Assembly (NCBI GenBank): GCA_963741055.1
Contig: CAVUGU010000010.1
Location: forward strand, 62,001 to 126,000
Reading direction: 5' to 3'
Length of the DNA stretch: 64,000 nucleotides
Source of the DNA: Bog-756 sp963741055
GTDB lineage: Bacteria > Actinomycetota > Acidimicrobiia > Acidimicrobiales > RAAP-2
The notes below the pieces were generated by a model. The model was not told where the DNA came from. It made no database searches and was given only the letters and a program-made list of their open reading frames with translations. Position numbers and translations under genes: made by a program. Below, one piece after another: positions 37,818 to 47,942 of this stretch; position 1 is the first letter of the stretch, and the number at the start of each line of letters is the position of its first letter.

Positions 37818-37833
37818 CCCGATCGGTGCACCC

Positions 37834-38791
37834 ATGAGCGGACCGGGCTCGTCACCGGTCGGGGTGCTGGTCATGGCCCACGGCACTCCCTCGACGCCCG
37901 AGGAGATCGGCCCCTTCTACACGGCGATCCGCCGTGGACGGCCGCCCACCGCCGAGCAGTTGGCCGAACTCCACGCGCGGTACGGGGCGATCGGTGGCAC
38001 CTCTCCCTTGCGGGAGCGGACGGCCGCGCAGGTCGCGGGGCTGGCCGCCGCGCTCGAGTCGGCGGAACCCGGCCGGTTCCGCGTCGAGTTCGGTGCGAAG
38101 CACACCGCACCCTCCATCGAGGACGCGGTCGCCGCACTGGCGACCGACCGCGTCGAGGAGATCGTCGGGTTGGTCCTCACCCCCCACCAGTCGAACGCCG
38201 GATCGGGCGAGTACTTCGAGCGGGCGCGTCGCGCTGCCGAGGATGCTGCGCCGCCGCTCGACTTCATCCCGATCCCCTCCTGGCACCGCGCCGACGGGGT
38301 CGCCGCGCTCCTCGCCGCACGCACCGCGACCGCGATCGACGCCCTCGACGAGAAGGCACGCTCGCGCGCGGTGATCTTGTTCACCGCGCACAGCGTCCCG
38401 TTGCGGTCGCTGGCGGACGACGATCCGTACCCGGTGCAAGTGGGCGAGTCGGCCGCGGACGTCGCCGACCTGCTCGGCCTCGGCGACCAATTCGCCTCGG
38501 TCGTGGGAAGTGGCCTGGCAGAGCGCGGGTCGTACGCCCGACCCGTGGCTCGGACCGGACCTGCTCTCCGAGATCCGGCGCGCCGCCGCGGAGGGGGCGA
38601 CCGCGGTGGTGGTCTGCCCGGTGGGCTTCGTGTCGGACCACCTCGAGATCCTCTACGACCTCGACGTCGAGGCGGCCGGCGTGGCGAGAGATGCCGGCAT
38701 CGCGTTCGCGCGGACCGAGTCGCTCAACGACGATCCGCGGTTCCTCGCCGCCCTGGCCGGGGTGGTGCGCGCCGCGGCGGACCGACGGTGA
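37834..38791 (+). CDS. hemH: ferrochelatase, probably coproporphyrin type (frameshift at about 38505)
   Basis: Inserts ferrous iron into a porphyrin; in actinobacteria usually coproporphyrin III (then called CpfC). Visible: GVLVMAHGTPSTPEEIGPFY, YGAIGGTSPLRERTAAQ, FGAKHTAPSIEDAV, LTPHQSNAGSGEYFERA, FTAHSVPLRSL with the catalytic histidine. After removal of one G in the run at 38505-38507 come VAWQSAGRTPDPWLGPDLL and VVCPVGFVSDHLEILYDLD with the second key glutamate. About 318 residues. It begins 16 bases after hemE and its stop overlaps the next start (GTGA). Confidence 0.9.
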
Positions 38792-40319
38792 GCACGGCCG
38801 CCCGCCCGACCTTCGTCGTCGTCGGCGCGGGTATCGCCGGCCTCTCGGCCGCGTGGGAGTTGGTGCGAGAGCCTGGACCGGACGGCGCGCCTTCGGTCGT
38901 GCTCGTCGACGCGGCGCCACGAATCGGGGGGAAGCTCCGCGCGGACGAGTTCGCCGGCCGGACCGTCGATCTCGCCGGCGATGCGTTCCTCGCGAGGCGA
39001 CCCGAGGCGACCGAGTTGTGCGAAGAGCTCGGCATCACCGACGAGCTGGTGCCGGTCGGCGCGTCCGGTGCGTCGATCTGGGCACGGGGACGGTTGCGTC
39101 CGATGCCCGAAGGTTCGACCCTCGGAGTGCCGACCAAGTGGTGGCCGCTCGCGCGTTCGGGGGTACTCAGCCCCACGGAGTCGCTGCGGGTGGCACGCGA
39201 CCTGGTGACCCCTCACCGCGGCGCCAGGGGCATCACCGGCGACCGCGCGGTCGGCGAGATCGTCGGGGCGCCGCCTCGGACGACCGGTGGTCGACCGTCT
39301 GGTGGACCCCCTCGTCGGGGGCATCCACGCCGGGGACGTCGACGAGCTGAGCGCGGCCGCGACCTTCCCGCTCCTCCTCGCCGCCGACCAGCAGCCGGGA
39401 AGCCTCATCCGCCGCCTCCGTCGCGTCCCCAACCGCTCGACCTCGTTCGACACCTCGTCGACCGATCGCTCCGCGCCGGCTTTCTGGTCGTTGCGGGAGA
39501 GCACGGCGAGCCTCGCGGTGCGTCTCGGTGACGCGCTCCGCCAGCGTGGGGTGACCGTGCTCACCGGCACGGAAGCTCGTTCCCTTCGAACGGGCAGCAC
39601 GTCGAACGGCCTGCCGCACTGGCAGGTCGAGCTCGGTGACACCGAAGGGACTCGGAACGGGTCGTCCACGGTGGAGGCGGAAGGGTGTCGTCCTCGCGGT
39701 CGGCGCACCCGAGGCCGCTCGGCTGCTCCGGCCGTTTGCGCCCGGCGCGGCGTCGACACTCGCCGAGATCGACTACTCGTCGGTGGCCGTGGTGACACTG
39801 GCTCTGCCGGAGGGCGCGATCGGTCGCCCGCTCCGTGGCACCGGCTTCCTCGTGCCGCGTGCCTCGACGCTGGCGGGTCGTCGCCCGTTGATCACCGGAT
39901 GCACCTATCTGGCGCGGAAGTGGCCGCACCTCGCGCGGCCCGGTGACGAACTGGTGCGTGTCTCGGTCGGACGATGGGGCGACGAGCGCTACCGCGACCT
40001 CGACGACGAGGAGCTGGCGGCCGCCGTCTTCGACGATCTGACCGCCATCCTCGACGTGCACGACTCGCCGACCGAGCGACGAGTGACACGTTTCGACCAG
40101 GCGTTCCCCCAGTACCGGGTCGGACATCTCATCCGGGTCGCCGCCATCGAGAAGGCGGTGGCCGATCTCGGCGGGATTGCGGTGGCGGGCGCCGCCTACC
40201 GCGGCGTCGGCATCCCCGCGTGCATCGCGAGCGGTCGGACCGCGGCGCGCGCGGTGACCAAGGCCGTGTCGGGAGCGGGCCAAGATGGTCGTCGGGTAGA
40301 AGGGAACGGCGCGCGGTGA
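38788..40319 (+). CDS. hemY: protoporphyrinogen/coproporphyrinogen III oxidase (HemY/CgoX; two frameshifts)
   Basis: An FAD enzyme oxidising coproporphyrinogen III (or protoporphyrinogen IX). GTG 38788. The FAD-binding FVVVGAGIAGLSAAWELVRE, RIGGKLRADEFAGRTVDLAG and ADAFLARRP-type segments come first. An extra G at 39265-39268 leads to RPVVDRLVDPLVGGIHAGDV and FWSLRESTASLAVRLGDAL. A second extra G near 39683 leads to VVLAVGAPEAARLLRPFAPG and the C-terminal FDQAFPQYRVGHL and IAVAGAAYRGVGIPACIASG. About 509 residues after correction. Its neighbours indicate the coproporphyrin-dependent heme route; chdC is not in the window. Confidence 0.88.
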
Positions 40320-42060
40320 GGACCTTCCCGAGCGCGTCGCGCGAACCGCACACCGCGCCTCACAACCACGAGCCTCCCTGGCGCCCGTCGAGGATCCGGA
40401 TGACCCGTCGTCTCGACGACACGGTCAGACCCGCCAGGGGCAGGGTCGCCCTCCCCGCACTCGCCGCCGGTGTCGGACTCGCCCTCTCCCTCCCACCGTT
40501 CGGGTTCTGGATCCTCGCGTTCCCCGCGGCCGGCGTCCTTTGGTGGCGACTCGGTGGTTTGCCGATGCGCACCCGGCTGTGGGCGGGTTGGCTGGCCGGA
40601 CTCGGTCTCTACGTGCCGGGCCTCATGTTCGTCCGTTCCTTCACCCTTCCCGGGGCGCTCGCGCTCATGGCGATCGAGGCGGTCTTCGTGGCGGTCGGTT
40701 GCCTCCTCGTCCCGCCCGGCCCGGTTGCGGCGCGCGCACTGGCCTTCCCCGCCGCGTTGACGCTCACCGAGTCCGTACGGATGAACTGGCCGTTCGGAGG
40801 CATCCCCCTCGGCGGGGTCTTCCTCGGACAGGCCGACGGGCCCGTCCTCGGCGTCGCCAGGCTCGGCGGACCCCTGGCACTGACTGCCACCGTGTTCATC
40901 GGAGGGGTCGGCGTCGGCGCGCATCGGGTCGGCGCTCGCCCGCGCCGCCCGCGACGCGGTCCGGGTGCGCAGCTTCGCCCGCGCCGACCTCGGAGGCCCC
41001 GGGTGGTGGCCCGCCGGCAACGAGGCGGCGGACCGGGTCGGGACCCTCACCGGCGCCCTGGCCGGGACCGGGACGCTCGTGACCACCGGCGTCGTCGCGC
41101 TGGTGCTCGTCGCGCTCCTCGCGACGGTTGCGGACCACGCACCCGACGGCGGACCCTCGGTCGGTGCGGTCACTACCGCGGCGGTGCAGGGCGGCGGGGA
41201 ACACGGCGTCGACAAGTCCCAGGTCCATCCCGCACAGGTCCTCGCCGCGCAGATGGCGGCGACCCGTCGCCTGGAGGCGCTCGACGGCGGTCACTCGCCC
41301 CGGCTCGTGCTCTGGCCCGAAGACGTCGTCGCGCTCGACGAGCCCCTCTCGCAGTCGTCGGAGGAGTCGGTGCTCTCCGCACTCGCGAAGAGGCTCCACA
41401 CCACGCTCGTGGTCGGCGTGACCGAGACCGTCTCGACGACCGCCTTCCGCAACGAGGTCGTCGCCTGGGGACCGGACGGCACCCTCGTCTCCCGGTTCGA
41501 GAAGGTCCATCGGGTCCCCTTCGGCGAGTACGTGCCCTACCGCGGCTTCTTCTCCCACCTCGCGAGCCTCTCGGCCGTGCCGCTCGACGCGATCCCGGGC
41601 ACCGGTACCGGCCTCATGGAGACCCCGGCCGCGCCGCTCGGGGCGATGGTCTCCTTCGAGGTCTTCTACGCGGACCGAGGTCGCTCTTCGGTGCGTGCCG
41701 GCGCCGAGCTGCTCATCGTGCCCACCAACACCGCGTCGTACGCCACCAGCCAGGTGCCCACCCAGGAGCTCGCCGCGGCGAAGATCCAGGCCGTCCAGCA
41801 AGGACGCGATCTCCTGCAGGCCTCGCCCACCGGGTTCAGCGCCGCCATCGACCACCGCGGGGTGCTCGAGGCGCGCTCGGTGATCGGCGCGCGCCAGGTG
41901 GTGTTCGCGACGCTCGACCGGCGGACCGGGATCACCCTCTACGTGCGCTTCGGCGACCTACCGGTCCTCGTTGCTCGCCGCGGTGGCACTGGTCGTCGGC
42001 TGGTGGCTCGCGACGCGGCGGCGGAGCCGTCGCGGTTCGACCACGGCCGCGTGGCGGTGA
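40316..42060 (+). CDS. lnt: apolipoprotein N-acyltransferase with Ser in place of the usual catalytic Cys (two frameshifts)
   Basis: Acylates the N-terminal cysteine of lipoproteins at the membrane. GTG 40316 overlaps the hemY stop; ATG 40400 is an alternative. Membrane helices such as LPALAAGVGLALSLPPFGFW, LTESVRMNWPFGGIPLG and TLVTTGVVALVLVALLATV precede the nitrilase-type domain: RLVLWPEDVVALDEPL (Glu), FEKVHRVPFGEYVPYRGFF (Lys), then MVSFEVFYADRGR, where the expected CFE/CYE is SFE. LLIVPTNTASY follows. Extra bases near 40916 and 41968 break the frame; the corrected end is a final helix, AAVALVVGWWLATRRR. The serine may be genuine in a branch of these proteins; activity is uncertain. Confidence 0.82.
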
Positions 42061-42076
42061 CCCGGTCCCCGTTTGC

Positions 42077-42574
42077 CTACTCGTAGTAGCCCGAATGGAT
42101 GTAGACGCAGGGAATGCCCACCGCGTGGAACATGGCGAAGTTGTGGGGATCGTCCTCGAACGCGAGGAGCAGCTCGAAGCCGTACTCCCGCAACTCGTCG
42201 ACCGCGTCGCGTTTGAACCAGGTGACCTGCGAGTAGTCACCGCGCGCCCGCATGACTAGCAGGTCCCAGCGAAGGCCGTAGCGCTCGAGCCACGCGAGGG
42301 TCTGGGGCTGCACCCGCATCGGACGCCCGGTGAGCAGGATCACCTGGAGCTGCGGGTCGAGAAGCTCGAGCACCTTGGCGAGCTCCTCGATCACCGGGTC
42401 GTCGCCGCAGGCGTCGAAGAAGCGGTCCCAGTCCCGCTGGCCGCGCTCGATGAAGTGCTGGCGGCCGACCGCGTCGGAGAGGACGCCGTCCACGTCGAAG
42501 ACGACGGCGTCGCCCGGATGCTCGAGTGGCGCGCCGTGCCACGCCCAATTGCCGGGCCAGGGCCGGCCGTTCAC
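42077..42574 (-). CDS. HAD-superfamily phosphatase (polynucleotide kinase 3'-phosphatase-like)
   Basis: A 165-residue HAD phosphatase. Motif I is AVVFDVDGVLSD (nucleophile and acid/base aspartates), motif II ILLTGRPMRVQ, motif III in SQVTWFKRDAVDEL and motif IV LLAFEDDPHNF. The short cap and the TGRP motif resemble the phosphatase half of polynucleotide kinase-phosphatases. GTG 42574 overlaps the acetyl-CoA synthetase stop (GTGA), so both genes form one leftward transcript. It converges on lnt with a 16-base gap. Substrate not known. Confidence 0.75.
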   Translation of the reverse strand: MNGRPWPGNWAWHGAPLEHPGDAVVFDVDGVLSDAVGRQHFIERGQRDWDRFFDACGDDPVIEELAKVLELLDPQLQVILLTGRPMRVQPQTLAWLERYGLRWDLLVMRARGDYSQVTWFKRDAVDELREYGFELLLAFEDDPHNFAMFHAVGIPCVYIHSGYYE

Positions 42575-44609
42575 TCTTCGGTCGGCGAGGTCGCGGCGAG
42601 CCGCCGGATCTCCTCGACGACGGCCGGGTCGGCGAGCGTGGTGGTGTCACCCGAGGTTTCGGCCCTCTGCCACGTCGCGGAGGAGTCGCCGCATGATCTT
42701 CCCGCTGCGGGTCTTCGGCAGCTCCTCGGTGAAGATCACCGTCTTCGGCCGGGCGATCGGGCCGATCTTCTCCGTCACGTGCAGACGCAGCTCTTGGCCG
42801 CGCTCGTCGTTCGGCGAACCGGCCTCGACCCGCAGCGTCACGAAGGCCACGATCGCCTGCCCTGACGTCGCGTCGAAGGCGCCGACCACGGCCGATTCGG
42901 CGACCGCCGGGTGGTCGACGAGTGCGGACTCGACCTCGGTGGTCGAGATCCGGTGCCCCGACACGTTCATCACGTCGTCGACCCTCCCGAGCAGCCAGAG
43001 GTAGTCGTCCTCGTCGATCTTGGCGCCGTCGCCTGCGAAGTACCGACCCTCGAAGCGGCTCCAGTAGGTGTCGCGGTAGCGCTCGGGGTCGCCGTAGATG
43101 CCGCGGAGCATCGAGGGCCACGGACGGGTGAGGGTGAGGTACCCGCCGCCGCGCTCGACCGGGACGCCGTGGTCGTCGACCACCTCCGCCTCGATGCCGG
43201 GGAGCGGGAAGGTCGCCGAGCCCGGCTTGGTGGTCGTGATGCCGGGCAGCGGGGCGATCATGATCCCGCCCGTCTCGGTCTGCCACCAGGTGTCGACGAC
43301 CGGGCACCGTCCCCCGCCGATGTGGGTCGAGTACCACATCCACGCCTCGGGGTTGATCGGCTCACCCACCGAACCGAGCACTCGCAGCGAGGTCAGGTCG
43401 TGGCGGTTCGGATACTCCGTTCCCCACTTCATGAAGGTCCGGATGGCGGTCGGCGCGGTGTAGAGGATGGTCACCCCGTAGCGCTCGACGATCGACCACC
43501 ACCGGTCGCGGTCGGGAAAGTCGGGGGTCCCCTCGTACATGACCGAGGTGGCGCCGTTGGCGAGCGGTCCGTAGACGATGTAGCTGTGACCGGTCACCCA
43601 TCCGATGTCGGCCGCGCACCAGTAGACGTCGCGCTCGGGGTGGAGGTCGAAGACCGCTTTGTGGGTGAAGGCGACCTGGGTCAGGTAGCCGCCCGTCGTG
43701 TGCATGATCCCTTTCGGCACTGCGGTGGTGCCCGAGGTGTAGAGGAGGAACAGCAGGTCTTCTGCCGCCATGTGCTCGGGCTCGCAGGTCTCCTTCGGAA
43801 CTCCGCCGGCGGCCGCGTCCTCGCCGCTCAGGAGCTCGTGCCAGAAGTGGTCGCGGCCTCTCTGTCATCTCGATCGAACGATCGCCCGCCTCACCGATCC
43901 TCTGTGCGACGACGACGTGTTCGACGCACGGCGACTGCTCGACCGCCACGTCCACGTTCGGCTTCAGCGCGACGGGCGAGCCCCTCCTCCACCCCCCGTC
44001 GGCGGTGACCACCACCCGGGCCTCTGCGTCGAGGATGCGGTCGCGTAGCGCGTCCGACGAGAATCCACCGAAGACCACCGAGTGCACCGCGCCGATCCGG
44101 GTACAGGCGAGCATCGCGACCGGCAGCTCGGGGATCATCGGCATGTAGATCGCCACCCGGTCGCCACGACCCACCCCGAGCCCGCGCAACACGTTGGCGA
44201 AACGCGAGACGTCGGTCAGCAGTTGGCCGTAGGTGACGGTCTTGGCGTCGCCCGGCTCCCCTTCCCAGTGAAAGGCCACCTTGTCCTCGTGCCCCGCAGC
44301 CACGTGCCGGTCGAGGCAGTTGTACGAGACGTTGAGGGTGCCGCCGTCGAACCAGCGGGCGAAGGGGAGGTCCCACTCGAGCACCGTCTCCCAGGGACGG
44401 AACCAGTCGAGCGCCCCGGCCTGCTCGGCCCAGAACCCCTTCCAATCCGCCGCTGCCCGGTCGTAGATCTCGGGATCGCCGACCACCGCCTGGGCCCGGA
44501 ATTGTTCGCTCGGTGGGAAGAGCCTGGTCTCGGAGAAATAGTCCTCGATGGTGGCCTCGGAAGCCCCGGACGCGCCGCCGTCACGGTGGTCTGGAAGGTC
44601 GTCGGGCAT
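42571..44609 (-). CDS. acs: acetyl-CoA synthetase (two frameshifts)
   Basis: Makes acetyl-CoA from acetate, ATP and CoA through acetyl-AMP. ATG 44609 is chosen because GGGGGAAC lies just upstream. The N-terminal ACAS segment (FRPWETVLEWDLPFARWFDG, then YNCLDRHV) is followed by VAIYMPMIPELPVAMLACTR and AVHSVVFGGFSSDALRDR. One extra base near 43858 leads to LLFLLYTSGTTAVPKGIMHT, VDTWWQTETGGIMI and YYFAGDGA-type motifs, then the regulatory acetylation lysine in KTRSGKIMRRLLR. A second extra base at 42649-42651 hides the end DTTTLADPAVVEEIRRLAA. About 678 residues after correction. Coupled to the HAD gene. Confidence 0.9.
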
Positions 44610-44823
44610 CGTTCCCCCATCGTCGGTATCAGGCGGCAAAGAAGGCTCCGACCTGGTGTGACCCAGCCTATCGGCGGCCTGACTCTACGATGGAGTTGCG
44701 TGAGCCTGACCGCACGACCGCCGGCCGGCGAGCGCCTTCGGTGCCAGCCGGCCCGAGGGCACGACGGACTTCTGCGCCGAACCCGGTGGCACCTCGGTCG
44801 ATCTTCCCCTCGGCTGGCGGGTC
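44610..44823. other. divergent promoter region between acs and the MprF-like gene
   Basis: About 214 bases. It holds the acs ribosome site (44611-44618), GTGTGACCCAGCC and TACGAT (about 44686), which may be a -10 box for the rightward gene. The rightward frame may really begin here: GTG 44699 opens MSLTARPPAGERLR, one indel away from the frame of the downstream protein. Confidence 0.35.
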
Positions 44824-47800
44824 ATGGTGGTGAGCGACCTTCTGCTCACGCCGACGGCCACCCCCTCCAGCCTCGCGGTCACCACCGAATTGGCGCGGGC
44901 CCTGGACGCCTGGGACGGCCCCGGCCTTCTGATCGTCGCGGGCAACCTCTTCGACCTCACCGAGTCGGGCTCGCCGCTCGCGCAGGCGCGCGACTCCCTC
45001 GACGCGCATCCGCGCTTGCGCGACGCGCTCGGCCGGTTCCTCGCATTCGAGGAGCGGCGGGTGATCCGCCAGATCGGTACCCACGAACCGGGTTACGCGG
45101 GCGACCCGGCGGTGGTCGCCGCGTTCGCCGAGATCGGCGTCGAGCAACTCGGCCCGGTCGATCTTCACGCGCAGACCGCTTCCGGCACGCGGGTGGTGCG
45201 CGTCGAGCCGGGTGAGCACGCCTACACCTCGGGGTGCAACGGCCCCGAGACCCGCTTCGACCCCGCGCCCGACGCCAAGCCCGGCATCATGGGCGCGTCG
45301 GCGGCGGCGAGGGGCTGGCGGAACCTCGCAGCCCGCTCTTCGGACGACGCGCCGTGGCTGGTCGGCCTCAACCGGCTGAGCGACCCCTCCTCGCTGACCC
45401 GCTTCGTGGTCTCGCGCACCCTCTACCGGCGCCTCGGCCGTTTCGCCTGGTGGCTGCTCGTTCCCTTCGTAGTGGCCTTCTTGTTGCGAGTGGCGGTGAC
45501 TCCCTGGGTGCTCGACCAGGTCGGCAGCAGTTTGCCGGGACGCGCCATCCGCCACGCCCACCAGGCCGACTTCATCGATCAGATCGTGGTCGCCGCGGGA
45601 GTCGCTCTGGTGGTGCTCGTGGTGCTCGCGCTGGTGCTCGGTCTGATCAGCCGCCGGATGTGGTCGGTCCTCGGCGGCGGCACACTCGACTCGGTCCTGA
45701 CCGAGTCCGGTGCCAACGACACCGCCAGGGACGCCGGACGTCGTCTGCTCGCCCGCGGCTACGACGGACTGATCACCGCGGCCACCTTCGAGCCCGAGCT
45801 CACTCATCTCGGGACCGGCTTCTACGCGAACGTGGGTGCGACCGCCGAGGTGGTGGAGGAGCACCGTGGCCGGTTCGGTCTGCCGCCGGTGTTCGTGCAC
45901 AGCCGTCGGGTCAGCTGGGTCGAGCTCGAAGCGGGTGCGGCACTGCACGTCCGCATCCTGCTGGCGCATTCCGAGCTGCCCTCGCCGAGCAAGCTCGAGC
46001 GGCTGGTCACCCGCGGGCGTCACGCCGGCACCCTCCATCCCACACTCGTCGCGTCCTACCCGGTCGGCGACTCGTGGCCCCCTGCGCCGGATCTCCGCCA
46101 GGCTCACCGGCACACCCGACGGGTACGGCGGGTCTCGGCGGCGGCCATCCTGCTCGCCGGGATCGTCGACCTCCTCGACTCGATCACCCCGCCGCTCCGG
46201 TCGAGGCTCCACCTGATCCTCGACTACCTACCGCTACGCGCCTCGGTCGCGGCGGGGGCGGTGATCGCGGTCGCCGGCATCGCCCTGATCGCGCTCGGCC
46301 GGGGAATCCTCCGGGGCCAGCGACGCGCCTGGCGGGTGGCCGTCGTCCTCCTCTCGCTCACGATCGTGCTCCACCTGGTCGCGGGGGGCGACCTCGAGGA
46401 GTCGTTGCTCGCCATCGCGGTGCTCGCGCTCTTGTTGACCAGCCGCAAGGAGTTCCAGTCGGCATCGGACTCGGCCTCGCTCCGCTCGGCGTTCGTCATG
46501 CTCGTGGCGGGCATCATCGGCATCACCCTGCTGACCACCGCGTCGATCGAGATCTTCACCCGCCTCGACCATCACCAGATGCACATCGGGTGGTGGACGG
46601 CTCTGGTCGGGGTGTCCGAACGGCTCGTCGGGTTCCAATCGGTGGCTCTACCCGCGCGGATGAACCGCTTCCTCGCCCCCGCCCTGCTCGCCGTCGGGCT
46701 CACTCTGGTGGCGCTCGTCCTCTATCTGGTCACCCGGCCGGTGGTCGACCGGCGCCTCACCTCTGGTCGGACGGCCGAGTTCCGGGCCAGAGACATCGTG
46801 CGGCGCCACGGCGCGTCGACCCTCGACTACTTCGCGCTGCGGTCGGACAAGCGCTGGTTCTTCCACCGTGACAGCCTGGTCGCGTACGCGGTCTACGGCG
46901 GCGTCTGTCTCATCTCCCCGGACCCGATCGGGCCGCGCAACGAGCGTGAGCAGGTCTGGGGTGCGTTCCGCCGATTCGCCGACAGCCACGGGTGGGTCAC
47001 CGCGGTGATGGGTGCCGGTGAGGAGTGGCTCCCCATCTACCGCGACTCGGGCATGCACTACATCTACCTCGGCGACGAGGCGGTCGTACCGGTCCAGACC
47101 TTCTCGCTCGGCGGCAAGCGCATGAAGGGCCTCCGCCAGGCCCACCACCGGATCATGAAGTACGGCTACACGGCGACCTTCCACGATCCTGCCCACCTGA
47201 GCCCAGAGCTCATCGAGGAGCTCACCGCCCTGATGGGGTTGAGCCGGCAAGGGGAGCACGAGCGCGGGTTCTCGATGATGCTCGGCCGCATCTTCGACCC
47301 ACGTGACTCCGGCATGCTCCTCACCGTCGTCCGCGGGCCCGACGGCGCGGCCGCGGCGATGTGCCAGTTCGTGCCCGCGACCGGTATCCACGGCTACTCG
47401 CTCGACCTGATGCGGCGCGATCCCGGCGAGCACCCGAACGGGCTGACCGACTTCGCACTGTGCTCGACCATCGAGCACCTCCGCGCAGAGGGCGCCGAGG
47501 GCCTGAGCCTCAACTTCGCGACGTTGCGCTCGACCTTGTCGGGTGACAAGGGCGACGGAACCATGCAGAGGGCAGAGCGGTGGTTCCTGAAGCGGATCTC
47601 CAACTTCGCCCAGATCGAGTCATTGTGGCGTTTCAACGCCAAATACGAGCCCGACTGGCTCCCCCGCTACGTGGTCTTCGACACCGCCGAGCACTTGGCT
47701 CCGGTGGTGATGGCCATCGTGCGTGCCGAGTCGCTCTGGGAGATCCCGGTGCTCGGGAAGCTCCTCGCAGCCGGCGCCGAGAAGCGCATGCTCGCCGCGC

Positions 47801-47916
47801 AACGTGAGACCGAGGAGTTCATCGCGTCGTCCTTCGGCCCGCTCGAGGAGAACGGTGCGCCGATCGTGCCGATGGCATCAGGTTCGAGCGGCCAAGGCAC
47901 GGCGCACAGCGCCTAG
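44824..47916 (+). CDS. large membrane protein: degenerate calcineurin-like domain fused to an MprF-like (DUF2156) acyltransferase domain
   Basis: At least 1030 residues from ATG 44824; the true start may be GTG 44699 with an intervening indel. The N-terminal region resembles a metallophosphoesterase (MVVSDLLLTP and LLIVAGNLFDL in place of SDxHL and GDxFD), but the metal ligands are lost. Two helices interrupt it near residues 210-280. About six further helices follow (residues about 435-640). The C-terminal 330 residues match the phosphatidylglycerol lysyltransferase/DUF2156 domain: LDYFALRSDKRWFFHRDSLV, GGVCLISPDPIGPRNEREQ, SLGGKRMKGLRQAHHRIMK and SLNFATLRSTLSG. MprF and LysX relatives add amino acids to membrane lipids, giving resistance to cationic peptides. 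The gene has no frame break after 44824. Confidence 0.75.
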   Translation: MVVSDLLLTPTATPSSLAVTTELARALDAWDGPGLLIVAGNLFDLTESGSPLAQARDSLDAHPRLRDALGRFLAFEERRVIRQIGTHEPGYAGDPAVVAAFAEIGVEQLGPVDLHAQTASGTRVVRVEPGEHAYTSGCNGPETRFDPAPDAKPGIMGASAAARGWRNLAARSSDDAPWLVGLNRLSDPSSLTRFVVSRTLYRRLGRFAWWLLVPFVVAFLLRVAVTPWVLDQVGSSLPGRAIRHAHQADFIDQIVVAAGVALVVLVVLALVLGLISRRMWSVLGGGTLDSVLTESGANDTARDAGRRLLARGYDGLITAATFEPELTHLGTGFYANVGATAEVVEEHRGRFGLPPVFVHSRRVSWVELEAGAALHVRILLAHSELPSPSKLERLVTRGRHAGTLHPTLVASYPVGDSWPPAPDLRQAHRHTRRVRRVSAAAILLAGIVDLLDSITPPLRSRLHLILDYLPLRASVAAGAVIAVAGIALIALGRGILRGQRRAWRVAVVLLSLTIVLHLVAGGDLEESLLAIAVLALLLTSRKEFQSASDSASLRSAFVMLVAGIIGITLLTTASIEIFTRLDHHQMHIGWWTALVGVSERLVGFQSVALPARMNRFLAPALLAVGLTLVALVLYLVTRPVVDRRLTSGRTAEFRARDIVRRHGASTLDYFALRSDKRWFFHRDSLVAYAVYGGVCLISPDPIGPRNEREQVWGAFRRFADSHGWVTAVMGAGEEWLPIYRDSGMHYIYLGDEAVVPVQTFSLGGKRMKGLRQAHHRIMKYGYTATFHDPAHLSPELIEELTALMGLSRQGEHERGFSMMLGRIFDPRDSGMLLTVVRGPDGAAAAMCQFVPATGIHGYSLDLMRRDPGEHPNGLTDFALCSTIEHLRAEGAEGLSLNFATLRSTLSGDKGDGTMQRAERWFLKRISNFAQIESLWRFNAKYEPDWLPRYVVFDTAEHLAPVVMAIVRAESLWEIPVLGKLLAAGAEKRMLAAQRETEEFIASSFGPLEENGAPIVPMASGSSGQGTAHSA

Positions 47917-47942
47917 AGGTGGCCTTCGTTTTCACGCCCGGG

